Source: Parasedimentitalea huanghaiensis
Lineage (GTDB): Bacteria; Pseudomonadota; Alphaproteobacteria; Rhodobacterales; Rhodobacteraceae
DNA: 64,000 bases
NCBI RefSeq assembly: GCF_009753675.1
Contig: NZ_WQLV01000001.1
Span: 1 to 64,000, forward strand
Direction: 5' to 3'
The translations under genes and the position numbers were made by a program. The notes beneath the pieces are model-generated. The model was given only the letters and a program-made list of their open reading frames with translations. It was not told the DNA's origin and made no database searches. Positions 55,712 to 64,000 of the stretch are shown one piece after another; position 1 is the stretch's first letter; each line of letters begins with the position of its first letter.

Positions 55712-56410
55712 ATGCCAGAGCCGACCCTGCGACTTGCCAGCTATAATATTCAGAAATGTGTCGGCCTTGACCTGCGTCGAAAGCCACGCCGTACCTTGCA
55801 GGTGATCGAAGGCACCGGTGCCCAAATTGTGTTGCTGCAAGAGGCCGACAAACGCCTCCCGCCACGCCCGGCAGCCTTGCCGCATTTTGTCTTGAATGAA
55901 GCAGGCTGGATGGTGGCAGATCTGGGTGGCGCCGGGTCACTGGGCTGGCATGGGAATGCTATTTTGTGGCGTCCGGGAGGCGTGCAGATGCGGGACCACG
56001 GGCATATCCACCTGCCTGGGCTAGAGCCGCGTGGCGCCGTCTGGGCTGAATTTGACACTGCCATTGGCCCCCTGCGGGTGGTGGGTGCGCATTTGGGTCT
56101 GACAGGCAGGGCCCGGCATGAACAGGTCCTGCATTTGGCCCGCGAGAGTGCGGGTTTTGACGACATTCCTGTGGTTTGGGGGGGGGACTTCAATGAATGG
56201 TCGCGCTCCCCTGTGTTGGAACACCTTGCCCCGGCGATGCAGTTTATGGCACCCAAAGCCAGCTTTCCGGCGTTGCGTCCCATTGGGGCGCTAGACCGAA
56301 TGGCTGTTAGCAAACAGTTGAGTGTGGCCGCACATGGGGTCTACCGTGATCGCCCGGCACATATTGCATCGGATCATCTGCCGGTTTGGGCTGATTTAAG
56401 CCGCGCATAA
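55712..56410 (+). CDS. Endonuclease/exonuclease/phosphatase family protein
   Basis: The 232-residue protein has the EEP fold: RLASYNIQKCVGLD at the N-terminus, IVLLQEADKRLPPRP (about 40-55), VVGAHLGLTGRARHEQ (about 127-142), VVWGGDFNEWSRSP (about 163-176), ALDRMAVS and ASDHLPVWADL with the catalytic His. It is a metal-dependent hydrolase of DNA, RNA or phospholipid-type phosphodiesters; the substrate is unknown. GGAG lies before ATG 55712. It is 145 bases after selO. Confidence 0.85.
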   Translation: MPEPTLRLASYNIQKCVGLDLRRKPRRTLQVIEGTGAQIVLLQEADKRLPPRPAALPHFVLNEAGWMVADLGGAGSLGWHGNAILWRPGGVQMRDHGHIHLPGLEPRGAVWAEFDTAIGPLRVVGAHLGLTGRARHEQVLHLARESAGFDDIPVVWGGDFNEWSRSPVLEHLAPAMQFMAPKASFPALRPIGALDRMAVSKQLSVAAHGVYRDRPAHIASDHLPVWADLSRA

Positions 56411-56412
56411 AA

Positions 56413-56444
56413 AAACGCGCCCTAGACTGAACTGGGACGCGTTT
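56413..56444. terminator. Bidirectional terminator between convergent genes
   Basis: Arms 56413-56425 and 56432-56444 form a stem with an AAACGCG/CGCGTTT base, flanked by A- and T-runs on both sides. It sits between the EEP-family gene and the convergent helicase gene and can serve both. Confidence 0.7.
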
Positions 56445-56455
56445 GTGTTTTCTGA

Positions 56456-57763
56456 TCAGGCTGCGGATCGGTTGCCACCACCACCACCGCCGCCACTGCG
56501 ACGACGACGACGCTGTCCGCCTGGTTTCGCACCGTCGCCACCACCAGCAGAGGACCTGCGTTGGCCACCACCACCGCCGCCACCACGACGACGGCCGCCA
56601 CCGCCATTGGATTTCTTGGCACCGGGCTGGACTTCCCATGGGGTGCCCGAGGCAACGGGAATGGTGGTTCCCAGCGTTTTTTGAATATCCTTCAGTTCAC
56701 CCATTTCATCTGGTGAACAGAATGCAATCGCAGCACCGTCTTTGCCCGCGCGTGCGGTCCGACCGATACGATGGACATAGGCGTCCGGTACATTGGGCAG
56801 GTCATAGTTGTAGACGTGTTTGACGTCAGGAATATCCAGCCCGCGTGCAGCCACATCGGTGGCAACCAAAACTTTGATCTGGCCGGATTTAAACGCAGCA
56901 ATCGCACGGTCGCGTTGACCCTGGCTTTTGTTGCCATGGATCGACGCGGTTGAGAAACCAGCCTTTTCCAGCGTCTTCATTAGCTTTTCAGAACCGTGCT
57001 TGGTGCGGCCAAAGACCAGCGCACGCTCATCGGTGTGCTTAGCAAGTAGTTCTTTCAGCAGCGAGGTCTTCTCTGCTTTTGCGATAAAGTGAATTTCCTG
57101 GGTCACTTTGTCTGCGGCTTTGCCTGGAGGGGAAACCTCGACGCGGACCGGGCTTTTGAGATAGCTGCTGGCAATCTCGTTCATCTGCTTGGGCATGGTG
57201 GCCGAGAACAGCATTGTCTGGCGGTCTTCGGGCAACAGGGCTGCGATTTTGCGCAGGGCGTGAATAAAGCCCATGTCCAGCATCTGGTCGGCTTCGTCCA
57301 GAACCAGAAAGTCACAGGACCCCAAATTCAAAGCGCGACGGTCAATGATGTCCAGCAAGCGACCTGGTGTGGCGACCAGAATGTCGATGCCACGGCCAAT
57401 ACGCTGGATCTGCGGGTTGATAGAGACACCACCAACGACCAGGCCAACTTTCATCGGGGTGCCGTCAAGCAGGCCCTGGAGCTGTTGACAGATTTGGTTG
57501 GCCAATTCGCGGGTCGGCGCCAAAACCAGACCGCGGGCGGTTTTGCCTGCGGGTTTACGGTCGTATTGCATCATCTGTGCAATCAGAGGCACGCCAAAGG
57601 CTGCCGTCTTGCCGGTGCCGGTCTGGGCCAGGCCCAAGACGTCGCGGCCCTGCAGCGCATGCGGGATTGCGTGCGACTGAATTGGGGTCGGATCTTTAAA
57701 GCCCATGGCTTCAATACGTGTCAGAAGCTTCTCGGGAAGCCCCATAGTTGAGAATTCACTCAA
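56456..57763 (-). CDS. DEAD-box RNA helicase, RhlE-like
   Basis: The 435-residue protein has the full helicase set: Q motif GFKDPTPIQSHAIP, Walker A AQTGTGKTAAF (about 45), PTRELANQI, VLDEADQMLDMGF (about 155), SAT, ATDVAARGLDIPDVKHV and HRIGRTARAGKDG (about 335). The C-terminal tail is GRRR/RGGGGGG-rich, as in RhlE-type RNA chaperones, and is unstructured. It unwinds RNA in ribosome assembly or mRNA decay. It is transcribed convergently with the EEP gene. Confidence 0.9.
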   Translation of the reverse strand: MSEFSTMGLPEKLLTRIEAMGFKDPTPIQSHAIPHALQGRDVLGLAQTGTGKTAAFGVPLIAQMMQYDRKPAGKTARGLVLAPTRELANQICQQLQGLLDGTPMKVGLVVGGVSINPQIQRIGRGIDILVATPGRLLDIIDRRALNLGSCDFLVLDEADQMLDMGFIHALRKIAALLPEDRQTMLFSATMPKQMNEIASSYLKSPVRVEVSPPGKAADKVTQEIHFIAKAEKTSLLKELLAKHTDERALVFGRTKHGSEKLMKTLEKAGFSTASIHGNKSQGQRDRAIAAFKSGQIKVLVATDVAARGLDIPDVKHVYNYDLPNVPDAYVHRIGRTARAGKDGAAIAFCSPDEMGELKDIQKTLGTTIPVASGTPWEVQPGAKKSNGGGGRRRGGGGGGGQRRSSAGGGDGAKPGGQRRRRRSGGGGGGGNRSAA

Positions 57764-58128
57764 GTCATATCCTTTCGCAGCCGTGCAGATGCAACGGCCG
57801 GTGTTTGCCGCATCGCGTGCGGCCAGTTGGGGGCAGGGACCTCAGGTACTGCTGGCCGTATGCCAGAGCGCCGGTCGTCTGCTCGTGCCCCACGCGTGAT
57901 CTTGGGAACGCAGGTATGTCACTGTAGGCGTTAGAGGCCGAAGCCTCGGAAGGGGACAATTTGCCCGAACGCCTCTGCTCACGCGGCAGAGAGGGATACC
58001 TGAAGGGGCAAATGGATGTGGATAAGACGTTTGTCAACCAGATTTCTATTTCGATACCCTATTTTCTGGCACGGTTTCTTTCGTTACATAGGAAAGCCAA
58101 GCGCAGTGAGAGCGCACAGAGGATGCAG

Positions 58129-58542
58129 ATGTCTGACACAATCATTTCCCGTTGCGAAGCCAAAGGGCTACGTATGACTGGCCAGCGCCGGATCATTGCG
58201 CGTGTCCTTCAGGACAGTGAAGATCACCCGGATGTCGAGGAGCTGTACACCCGTGCCAGTGCGCTGGATGATGGGATTTCGATAGCAACGGTATATCGCA
58301 CTGTGAAGCTGTTCGAAGAGGCGGACATTCTGGAACGTCTGGAATTTGGCGATGGTCGCGCCCGCTATGAAGATGCGGAACGTGAACATCATGACCACTT
58401 GATTGATATGAATACGGGTGAAGTCATTGAATTTGTCGATCCCGAGATCGAAGCCTTGCAGGAAAAAATCGCCAAGAAACTTGGGTACCAGCTGAAAGGC
58501 CATAAACTGGAGCTGTACGGCGTGCCAATCCGCAAGGAATAA
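58129..58542 (+). CDS. Fur family transcriptional regulator
   Basis: The 137-residue protein has the Fur winged helix (CEAKGLRMTGQRRIIARVL, DVEELYTRASALDDGISIATVYRTVKLFEEADIL) and the His-rich metal site AEREHHDHLIDMNTGEVIEF. The pattern YRTVKLFEEAD ... LELYGVPIRKE resembles the Fur/Mur type of Rhodobacterales that answers iron or manganese. AGAGG six bases upstream decides ATG 58129 over 58123. Target genes are not next to it; the exact metal is unclear. Confidence 0.88.
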   Translation: MSDTIISRCEAKGLRMTGQRRIIARVLQDSEDHPDVEELYTRASALDDGISIATVYRTVKLFEEADILERLEFGDGRARYEDAEREHHDHLIDMNTGEVIEFVDPEIEALQEKIAKKLGYQLKGHKLELYGVPIRKE

Positions 58543-58587
58543 TTGTCCAGTAGGGTTTATGCGCCCAGCTGGGACACTGAACTCAAA

Positions 58588-59424
58588 TTAGCCCGGCGGC
58601 GATGGAGGGGCCATCAAGGCGGCTGCTTCGGCATCTCCTATTGCTTCATCTGCATAGGTGAAGGTGCCCTGGTCCAAAACTTCACACGCGGCTCGCATCA
58701 TTGCCCCCAATGCCGCGCGTGCAAAGGAGCCGCCGACACTGACTCGTTTGACCCCGGCATTGGACAGTTCTTCCAACGACCAGGTCGGCCCACTTAGTCC
58801 CATGACGACATTCACTGGTTTATCAACCTCGCGACACAGGGTGGTGATTGATTGCAAGTCAGGCAGGCCGGGCGCATAGAGCACGTCTGCACCAGCCTCG
58901 GCATAGGCCTGCAGGCGGGCAATTGTATCTTTGAGGTCAGGATTGCCGTAGAGAAAATTCTCCGCACGGGCCGTCAGTAAAAAGGGCTTGTTCTCACAGG
59001 TCTCGGCAGCTGCTCGGACACGGTCAACAGACAGTTCGAAATCGTGGATTGGGGCGTCAGCGTTGCCGGTTGTGTCTTCAATAGAACCACCAACAAGGCC
59101 AATGGCCATTGCCTGACTGATGGTTTCGGCGCAGGCTTCGGGGGGGATGCCAAAGCCATTTTCCAGATCTGCGGAAACAGGGAGGTCGGTGGCCTTCGTC
59201 ACGTCACGGGCATTTTCCAGAATCTGGTCTCGGCTAACGGCCCCTTGCGAATCCCGTTGTCCGATTGCGAAAGCAAGCCCTGCACTGGTGGTCGCCAGAG
59301 CCTCAAATCCCAGTGACCCGAGCATTCTTGCGGTGCCGGCGTTCCAGGGGTTGGGCATGACAAAGGTGCCGGGACGAGCGTGAAGGTCGCGAAATTTCTC
59401 GTATTTATGAATGAGTGATGTCAT
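58588..59424 (-). CDS. Isocitrate lyase / PEP mutase superfamily protein
   Basis: The 278-residue protein has the superfamily barrel pattern: PGTFVMPNPWNAGTARMLGSLGFEALATTSAGLAFAIGQRD, DLPVSADLENGFG (about 82-94), GLVGGSIEDTTGNADAP (about 109-125) and LTARAENFLYGNPDLKDTI (about 150-168). Metal-binding Asp and Glu residues are present. The KKCGH loop of isocitrate lyase is absent, so it is more likely a C-C lyase of the dimethylmalate or oxaloacetate type. ATG 59424 gives the normal family length. Confidence 0.8.
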   Translation of the reverse strand: MTSLIHKYEKFRDLHARPGTFVMPNPWNAGTARMLGSLGFEALATTSAGLAFAIGQRDSQGAVSRDQILENARDVTKATDLPVSADLENGFGIPPEACAETISQAMAIGLVGGSIEDTTGNADAPIHDFELSVDRVRAAAETCENKPFLLTARAENFLYGNPDLKDTIARLQAYAEAGADVLYAPGLPDLQSITTLCREVDKPVNVVMGLSGPTWSLEELSNAGVKRVSVGGSFARAALGAMMRAACEVLDQGTFTYADEAIGDAEAAALMAPPSPPG

Positions 59425-59614
59425 TGAGGTTCTCCTAATATACCGAGCATAGCACGATCGGAACAAAGATAGAACATCAAGATTGGTGATGTGTCGCAGC
59501 ACGACTTGTTGTGATGGTTTGTCGTGAATGGACTAGCTTGATCGGGTGAAATGCGGTTCATCTGTGCAGATTGCGCCAGTTTGTGCTGGCGGTCCTTCCT
59601 ATGGAAATGCGCGC

Positions 59615-60499
59615 ATGAACAATCTGAATGGTATCCTGCTGGTGGTCGCTTCTATGGCGGCCTTTACGTTGGAAGATATGTTTATCAAGCAGCTTTCGGC
59701 TGACTTGCCAGTAGGGCAGATCCTGATTCTTCTGGGAATCGGTAGTGGCAGTGTATTTGCTGCACTTGCCTGGTCTAAGGGGCATAGTCTGCTGGCGCGA
59801 GCCGCCTGGAAACCAGCAGCTATCCTGCGCACTATGGCTGAGGCCGTGGGGGCTATGCTTTTTGCCACCGCATTGGCGCGCGTTGATATTTCGACAGTTG
59901 CGGCCGTTTTTCAGGCCCTGCCACTGGTCATCACCATGGCTGCCGCGGTTTTTCTAAAAGAACAGGTTGGGTGGCGACGTTGGAGCGCCATTATTGTTGG
60001 ATTTATCGGTGTTTTGCTGATCATTCGCCCCGGACTGCAGGGGTTTGAGCCTGCTTCGGTGCTGGTCCTGTTGTCGGTGTTCGCAATTGCGGCGCGCGAT
60101 TTGCTAACCCGGTTTGTTGATACTTCGGTGTCCTCTACCGTGGTTAGTTTTCAAGGCTTTGCGGCGCTGATCGTTGCTGGCCTATTGCTGCTAGTGTTAA
60201 CCCCTGGCGAGATCACAACGGTAAACAACCCTCAGGCTCTGATGATCTTTGGTGGTATCGTGTTTGGCGTCATGGGGTATTACGGCATTGTGGTAGCGAT
60301 GCGGGTTGGGGATGCCTCTGCGGTGACACCATTTCGCTATTCACGCCTGTTGTTTTCGATCCTTGCAGGGATGGTGGTGTTCGGTGAACGTCCCGACGTT
60401 CTGACGATGACGGGTGCGTCGCTAATCATCGGGTCGGGATTGTATACGTTTCTACGTGAGCGGCGATTGGCACAGGGTGCGCGCGTCGCTGCTGCCTAG
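59615..60499 (+). CDS. DMT family transporter (EamA)
   Basis: The 294-residue protein has ten hydrophobic helices in two EamA repeats: MNNLNGILLVVASMAAFTLEDMFIKQ opens the first and ARDLLTRFVDTSVSSTVVSFQGFAAL the second, with the usual PLVITMAAAVFLKEQVGWRRW and TPFRYSRLLFSILAGMVVFGE motifs. It is probably an inner-membrane exporter of a metabolite; the substrate is unknown. ATG 59615 is the likely start. Confidence 0.85.
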   Translation: MNNLNGILLVVASMAAFTLEDMFIKQLSADLPVGQILILLGIGSGSVFAALAWSKGHSLLARAAWKPAAILRTMAEAVGAMLFATALARVDISTVAAVFQALPLVITMAAAVFLKEQVGWRRWSAIIVGFIGVLLIIRPGLQGFEPASVLVLLSVFAIAARDLLTRFVDTSVSSTVVSFQGFAALIVAGLLLLVLTPGEITTVNNPQALMIFGGIVFGVMGYYGIVVAMRVGDASAVTPFRYSRLLFSILAGMVVFGERPDVLTMTGASLIIGSGLYTFLRERRLAQGARVAAA

Positions 60500-60550
60500 G
60501 CTGTTGGCGCAAACAGTGTAATGTTAGCCCTAAAGGTCTGAGAAATTGCG

Positions 60551-60564
60551 TGTTAGCGATAACG
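60551..60564. promoter_or_regulatory. LacI-family-type operator upstream of eno
   Basis: TGTTAGCGATAACG contains the palindrome GTTA-GCGA-TAAC and matches the form TGTTAnCGnTAACA at 13 of 14 positions. It lies about 72 bases before the eno start codon. As I recall, CceR, a LacI-family regulator of central carbon metabolism in Rhodobacter, uses this type of site and targets glycolytic genes. The assignment is inferred. Confidence 0.5.
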
Positions 60565-60599
60565 CTAGTGGTTTACATTTCCCGGATCCCTGCCTATGA

Positions 60600-61913
<1,314 letters not shown>

Positions 61914-61937
61914 TCCAACACCTGCGAAGTCGTTTTT

Positions 61938-61966
61938 ACGCCCCGGCCTTTGGTTCGGGGCGTTTT
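61938..61966 (+). terminator. Rho-independent terminator after eno
   Basis: An 8-bp GC-rich stem (61938-61945 with 61956-61963) is followed by TTTT. It lies 24 bases after the eno stop codon. Confidence 0.85.
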
Positions 61967-62028
61967 CTATTTGTGCGATTATTTCATCGTAGCTCGACCT
62001 GCACTTGAAAACGCGTTGGCATGCCTCT

Positions 62029-62048
62029 AATAATTTGATCAAATTATT
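62029..62048. promoter_or_regulatory. Perfect 20-bp AT-rich palindrome before a GNAT gene
   Basis: AATAATTTGATCAAATTATT is its own reverse complement and ends 11 bases before the ATG of the GNAT gene at 62060. It is well placed for a dimeric repressor, or it may shape the 5' end of the mRNA. No regulator gene lies next to it. Confidence 0.5.
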
Positions 62049-62059
62049 GAGCTGGAGCA

Positions 62060-62527
62060 ATGATCGTGGGCGAAATGGGAATTGTAATTCGGGACGTCGG
62101 CAGTGACGATGTTGAGATTGTCAGTACCTTTGTCGGCTATCTACTGGCAGAACTGACAGGTGGCGATGCTCCTAACGTTGTTGCACTGAAGCAAACCGCA
62201 CTGGAGGTTTTGGCCAACAACTCGGTAACCGGTTTGTTGGCCCTAAATGAAGAAACACCTGTTGGTCTTATCATGTTGAATGAATGCGCTGCGATTTATG
62301 CTGGTGGGCGGTTTGGCGAGATTTCCGAACTTTATGTCTCACCGCAACAACGCTCACATGGGGTGGCAGCGCAACTGGTGGCAGCAGCCGCTGCCTATGG
62401 TCAACGCACGGGATGGCAAAGGCTGGAAGTTGGAGCCCCAACACAGCCCGAGTGGAAGCGTACGGTTGAGTTCTATGAACGCAATGGGTTTGCTGAAGTT
62501 GGTCCTCGCTTACGCAGGCTGATTTGA
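62060..62527 (+). CDS. GNAT family N-acetyltransferase
   Basis: The 155-residue protein has the GNAT pattern: FGEISELYVSPQQRSHGVAAQLVAAAAAYG with the acetyl-CoA loop (RSHGVA), then WQRLEVGAPTQPEWKRTVEFYERNGF. It acetylates an unknown substrate. The ATG follows GGAG and lies just after the palindrome at 62029-62048. It is convergent with a second, unrelated GNAT gene. Confidence 0.8.
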   Translation: MIVGEMGIVIRDVGSDDVEIVSTFVGYLLAELTGGDAPNVVALKQTALEVLANNSVTGLLALNEETPVGLIMLNECAAIYAGGRFGEISELYVSPQQRSHGVAAQLVAAAAAYGQRTGWQRLEVGAPTQPEWKRTVEFYERNGFAEVGPRLRRLI

Positions 62528-62540
62528 GTGCGGTTGATGA

Positions 62541-62990
62541 TTAAAGCTCTTTAGTCATCAGTATATAGCGGTCGCGGGCTTTAAAGCGGGTTCGGGCATA
62601 GAGCCGTTGTGCGCTCTCGTCCTCACGGTCCACTTCAAGGTGCAGAGCCGTAATTCCAGCCTCCGCCAGGGTCTTGGGTAGGGCAATCAGAACTTCGGTG
62701 GCGATCCCGCGTTTGCGCACTGGTGGGCGGATGTAGAGTTCGTCAATGGCGCCATCCATGCCGCCAAATTCCACTGACCAGCTGAACGTTACAACAACAT
62801 ACCCCACGGGCGCGCGGGTCGGGCCGAGCAGATAGACCGCGCCGTATGGGATACCATTGAGCAGGGGTTCGATGGCCGCCTTGCGGCTGTCCTCACTGCT
62901 GGCAATATCCATTTCCGTGTGAAAAGCCGCAACAAGGGCAAGAACCTTGTCCAGATCTTCTGGTTTTGCCAGATGTAAGGCCGCGCTCAT
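62541..62990 (-). CDS. GNAT family N-acetyltransferase
   Basis: The 149-residue protein has DGAIDELYIRPPVRKRGIATEVLIALPKTLAEAGITALHLEVDREDESAQRLYAR split over two helices and strands, with the acetyl-CoA loop RKRGIA. It overlaps the stop of the nucleoside hydrolase gene by four bases (ATGA), so it is translationally coupled. It probably acetylates a small molecule linked to nucleoside salvage, but that is only context. Confidence 0.8.
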   Translation of the reverse strand: MSAALHLAKPEDLDKVLALVAAFHTEMDIASSEDSRKAAIEPLLNGIPYGAVYLLGPTRAPVGYVVVTFSWSVEFGGMDGAIDELYIRPPVRKRGIATEVLIALPKTLAEAGITALHLEVDREDESAQRLYARTRFKARDRYILMTKEL

Positions 62991-63928
62991 AACCGGGCCA
63001 GACGGTTTGTGAGCATTTCAAAGAAACCGTCCGCATCTACATCGCCGATAAAGGTTGCATTGGCGGGTCGGTCAGTGACCCCCCACCAGTCGGCAACCGT
63101 CATGCCCAATGTGAGCTCGGACTGGGTTTCGATTTCAACATTGATGTGGCGACCGGTGAATAGTTCTGGCTGTATCAGATAGGCGGTGACACAGGGGTCA
63201 TGCAGTGGTGCGCCTGCCGAGCCATATTTGGCGACATCAAACCGCTCGAAGAATTCAGTCATCTCGGCAACAAAAGTGCCAACTTTGGTGTCCAGGGCGC
63301 GAAAGGCTTCAACGCGGGGTTTGGTGACCAGTACCTTGTGAGTGACATCCAGCGGCATCACGACGATAGGACGTCCGGATTTAAACACGATATCTGCGGC
63401 TTCGGGATCAACATAGATATTGAATTCTGCTGCCGGGGTGATGTTGCCAACCTCAAAATAGGCCCCCCCCATCAGTACGATTTCCTGCACTTTTTCAACG
63501 ATGTCAGGCGCTTTCACAAATGCAGCGGCAATATTGGTCAATGGTCCCATAGGGCAAAGCGTGACCGTTCCGGTTTCATGGTTGCGTAGAGTTTCAATGA
63601 TGAAATCTACTGCGTGACCGGAAGCAAGCGGCATTTCGGGGTCAAACAGTTCCGGACCATCAAGACCGGTTTTACCGTGTACGTGCTCGGCGGTTACCAG
63701 TGGGCGCTGTAGCGGGGCATCGCAGCCAGCATAGACTGGCACATCTGTCTTATTGGCCATCTCGCAAATGATGCGGGCGTTCTTTTGGGTCAGCGGCAGT
63801 GGCACGTTGCCGGCAACGGCGGTTATGCCAAGCACATCAATTTCGTCAGGGCTGGCGAGGGCCAGCAGAATGGCCACGGCGTCGTCCTGGCCGGGGTCGG
63901 TGTCGATGATGATTTTACGTGCCGTCAT
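62987..63928 (-). CDS. Inosine-uridine preferring nucleoside hydrolase family protein
   Basis: The 313-residue protein has the N-terminal calcium site KIIIDTDPGQDDAVAIL, CPMGPLTNIAAAF (about 125), LMGGAYFEVGNITPAAEFNIYVDPEAADIVF (about 150-180) and HDPCVTAYLI near residue 240 with the catalytic Asp/His. It cleaves nucleosides to base and ribose in salvage or catabolism. GAGG lies before ATG 63928; the open frame continues to 63994 but is not needed. Three TTGCAA motifs lie upstream. Confidence 0.88.
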   Translation of the reverse strand: MTARKIIIDTDPGQDDAVAILLALASPDEIDVLGITAVAGNVPLPLTQKNARIICEMANKTDVPVYAGCDAPLQRPLVTAEHVHGKTGLDGPELFDPEMPLASGHAVDFIIETLRNHETGTVTLCPMGPLTNIAAAFVKAPDIVEKVQEIVLMGGAYFEVGNITPAAEFNIYVDPEAADIVFKSGRPIVVMPLDVTHKVLVTKPRVEAFRALDTKVGTFVAEMTEFFERFDVAKYGSAGAPLHDPCVTAYLIQPELFTGRHINVEIETQSELTLGMTVADWWGVTDRPANATFIGDVDADGFFEMLTNRLARL

Positions 63929-63943
63929 GTTTGCCTCTGAGAA

Positions 63944-63978
63944 TTGCAAGACCTGACAGTTGCAAGGCGTGTTGCAAT
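63944..63978. promoter_or_regulatory. Three TTGCAA boxes upstream of the nucleoside hydrolase gene
   Basis: TTGCAA occurs at 63944, 63960 and 63972, within 50 bases of the start codon. Each is a palindromic hexamer and the second and third form the arms of TTGCAAGGCGTGTTGCAA. This suggests a repressor binding region; the protein is unknown. Confidence 0.35.
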
Positions 63979-64000
63979 TGTCCAGCGGTGTCACCTGTGT

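Noticed and set aside
57089-57751. A 220-residue plus-strand frame opposite the DEAD-box helicase gene.
   Set aside because: It is antisense to well-conserved helicase motifs and has no recognisable domain.

Overview
The window looks like chromosomal DNA of a marine Rhodobacteraceae (Roseobacter-group alphaproteobacterium). The reasons are gene content and local order: glnE; the argS/SPOR/nagZ/scpA/scpB run; the DUF177/rpmF/plsX/fabH/ihfA/MerR run; a double-length dCTP deaminase; a DksA that lacks most zinc-finger cysteines; and many small proteins of a Rhodobacterales type. Family names come from motif reading and memory only; no database search was possible.

Layout. Positions 1-14.4 kb are the accessory part: a 5'-truncated RTX-type secreted protein with 41 uninterrupted nonapeptide units; about 1.1 kb without a gene; a DUF4389 membrane protein; an M55 D-aminopeptidase; the scar of an AraC regulator; a secreted caspase-like/GH114-like fusion; a secreted VWA protein with five tandem beta modules; a broken DUF2652-SRPBCC gene; a SnoaL-like protein; an S41 peptidase; and a 147-bp MITE-like element. 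Positions 14.5-28.2 kb are mostly housekeeping: glnE, an RlmI-like methyltransferase, PIN, luciferase-like oxidoreductase, M48 peptidase, CoxE-like VWA with a MoxR ATPase nearby, a DUF2927 lipoprotein, dksA, a flavin monooxygenase and xth.

Positions 28.5-29.9 kb hold the most unusual locus: a 97-residue peptide made of four exact 21-residue units, each carrying FSSGS, followed by an unrecognised 356-residue protein. I read it as a possible multi-unit peptide precursor with a partner; the function is unknown. Positions 29.9-47.9 kb are core genes: ErpA-like protein, dgt, argS, the overlapping nagZ-scpA-scpB operon, MFS/Lrp divergent pair, dcd, tRNA-Pro(GGG), MerR, ihfA, fabH, plsX, rpmF, DUF177, BamE-like lipoprotein, OlsB-like acyltransferase and an Uup-type ABC-F protein.

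Positions 47.9-64 kb include an SDR gene with a palindromic operator, a FemAB-like transferase, a candidate structured RNA near 50.1-50.24 kb, tyrS, anmK, a frameshifted alpha/beta hydrolase, a cupin, selO, an endonuclease/phosphatase-fold protein, a RhlE-like helicase, a Fur-family regulator, a PEP-mutase-like enzyme, a DMT transporter, eno with a LacI-type operator upstream, two GNAT acetyltransferases and a nucleoside hydrolase.

Two genes are broken only by one-base changes in homopolymers: three losses near 11.2-11.5 kb and one gain near 53.38 kb. Either these genes are decaying or the assembly has indel errors there.
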